DNA of 64,000 bases from UBA2137 sp963740205 (lineage in GTDB: Bacteria; Pseudomonadota; Alphaproteobacteria; Micavibrionales; Micavibrionaceae), in the NCBI GenBank assembly GCA_963740205.1, contig CAVUDD010000001.1:62001-126000 (forward strand), read 5' to 3'. Positions within the stretch are counted from its first letter, which is position 1. Each line of letters starts with the position of its first letter. A program made the position numbers and the translations under genes. Shown here in pieces: positions 63,635 through 64,000 of the stretch. The notes beneath the pieces are model-generated. The model did not search any database and was not told the origin of the DNA. It saw nothing but the letters and a program-made list of their open reading frames with translations.

Positions 63635-64000
63635 CTATGCAGCTTTTCTGTGTTGAGCGTACCATCTTACGGCATCTGCATCGCGTGCTGATAGGTCAGG
63701 GTACTCTTTATCACTGCCCACATCAGGCAGTATTTTCCAGCATCTTTGACATTTTTTACCATCTGCTTTTCCAAATTTTACGCCCAAACCTTTGTACTCG
63801 GCAATGGTAAAGGCATCTGTTGGGACGTCGTCTTGCTCAATATTAATTTGTGAGGTAATACAAATTTCCGCCATGTCTTGCCCCTCTATAGCCTTGGCAT
63901 AATCTTCATTGACGTAAATTGTCGGGCAGGCCTCAAGTGATGAACCAATATCCTTAGAAGCGCGATGTGGCTCAAGTGCGCCCATAACGGCCTCGCGGAC
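63635..64000 (-). CDS. ileS: Isoleucyl-tRNA synthetase, C-terminal part (5' end outside window)
   Basis: The frame is open to the window edge. The visible 121 residues contain VREAVMGALEPHRASKDIGS and the C-terminal zinc-binding KKCQRCWKILPDVGSDKEYP, then SARDADAVR, as in bacterial IleRS. One further Cys pair usual in this motif (near the end) is absent, so the zinc site has only two visible cysteines. Confidence 0.94.
   Translation of the reverse strand, partial: VREAVMGALEPHRASKDIGSSLEACPTIYVNEDYAKAIEGQDMAEICITSQINIEQDDVPTDAFTIAEYKGLGVKFGKADGKKCQRCWKILPDVGSDKEYPDLSARDADAVRWYAQHRKAA

Noticed and set aside
1..64000. CRISPR arrays, insertion sequences, prophage or integron features
   Set aside because: No regular direct repeats, transposase, integrase or phage structural genes were seen.

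Overview
The window is a chromosomal segment of a moderately AT-rich alphaproteobacterium. The evidence is gene content and order: an ATP12-type F1-ATPase chaperone, a DUF3035 lipoprotein, an active/inactive M16 peptidase pair, the order ileS-lspA-DUF3035-M16-M16-pgi, a rarA...crcB-rluC-type...ATP12 cluster, a short-lid adenylate kinase and an iron-sulfur bacterial photolyase. The genus cannot be fixed from sequence alone; a low-GC free-living lineage of the Rhodospirillales/Micavibrionales kind would fit. I saw no rRNA, tRNA, CRISPR array, transposase or prophage gene.

Layout. 1-1685: formaldehyde detoxification (frmA fragment, frmB). 1662-7221, minus strand: a MauE/DoxX-like membrane protein (frameshifted), a lipid A phosphoethanolamine transferase, a CTP-dependent diacylglycerol/polyprenol kinase-like protein, metG and a DMT transporter. 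7307-9087: a small metal-handling operon (Cys/His/Met-rich secreted protein, envelope protein, periplasmic HMA protein, MerT-like membrane protein). 9160-13253: MscS channel, an unlisted 48-aa DUF2256 protein, two SDR enzymes and a (6-4)-type Fe-S photolyase. 13396-46389: the transcription/translation superoperon (secE-nusG-rplKA, rplJL-rpoBC, str, S10, spc and alpha operons). It is interrupted by two unrecognised genes with their own promoters, at 15607 and 41011. 46438-47879, minus: a DUF1826-like protein and a SpoT-like HD protein. 47994-54185: rarA, csaA-like, DUF429, crcB, an RluC/D-type pseudouridine synthase, an AsmA-like protein, ATP12 and tag. 54151-64000, minus: two small envelope proteins, mutL, a pentapeptide repeat protein, pgi, two M16 peptidases, a DUF3035 lipoprotein, lspA and the 3' end of ileS.

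Regulation. The rplJL leader carries a textbook intrinsic terminator just before rplJ, so attenuation is likely. A second terminator-like hairpin separates rpoB from rpoC. At least four genes have a promoter so close to the ATG that their mRNAs should be leaderless.

Quality. Nine single-base frame breaks occur: three in rpoB, one in rpoC, three in tuf, one in rpsJ and one in the MauE-like gene. The reading continues perfectly in another frame each time. Since most of these genes are essential, assembly or polishing error is the best explanation, although eight of the nine need the same +1 shift. Several ribosomal proteins (L17, L15, L30, S17, L29) carry long Lys/Ala-rich tails and L3 carries a long acidic tail.
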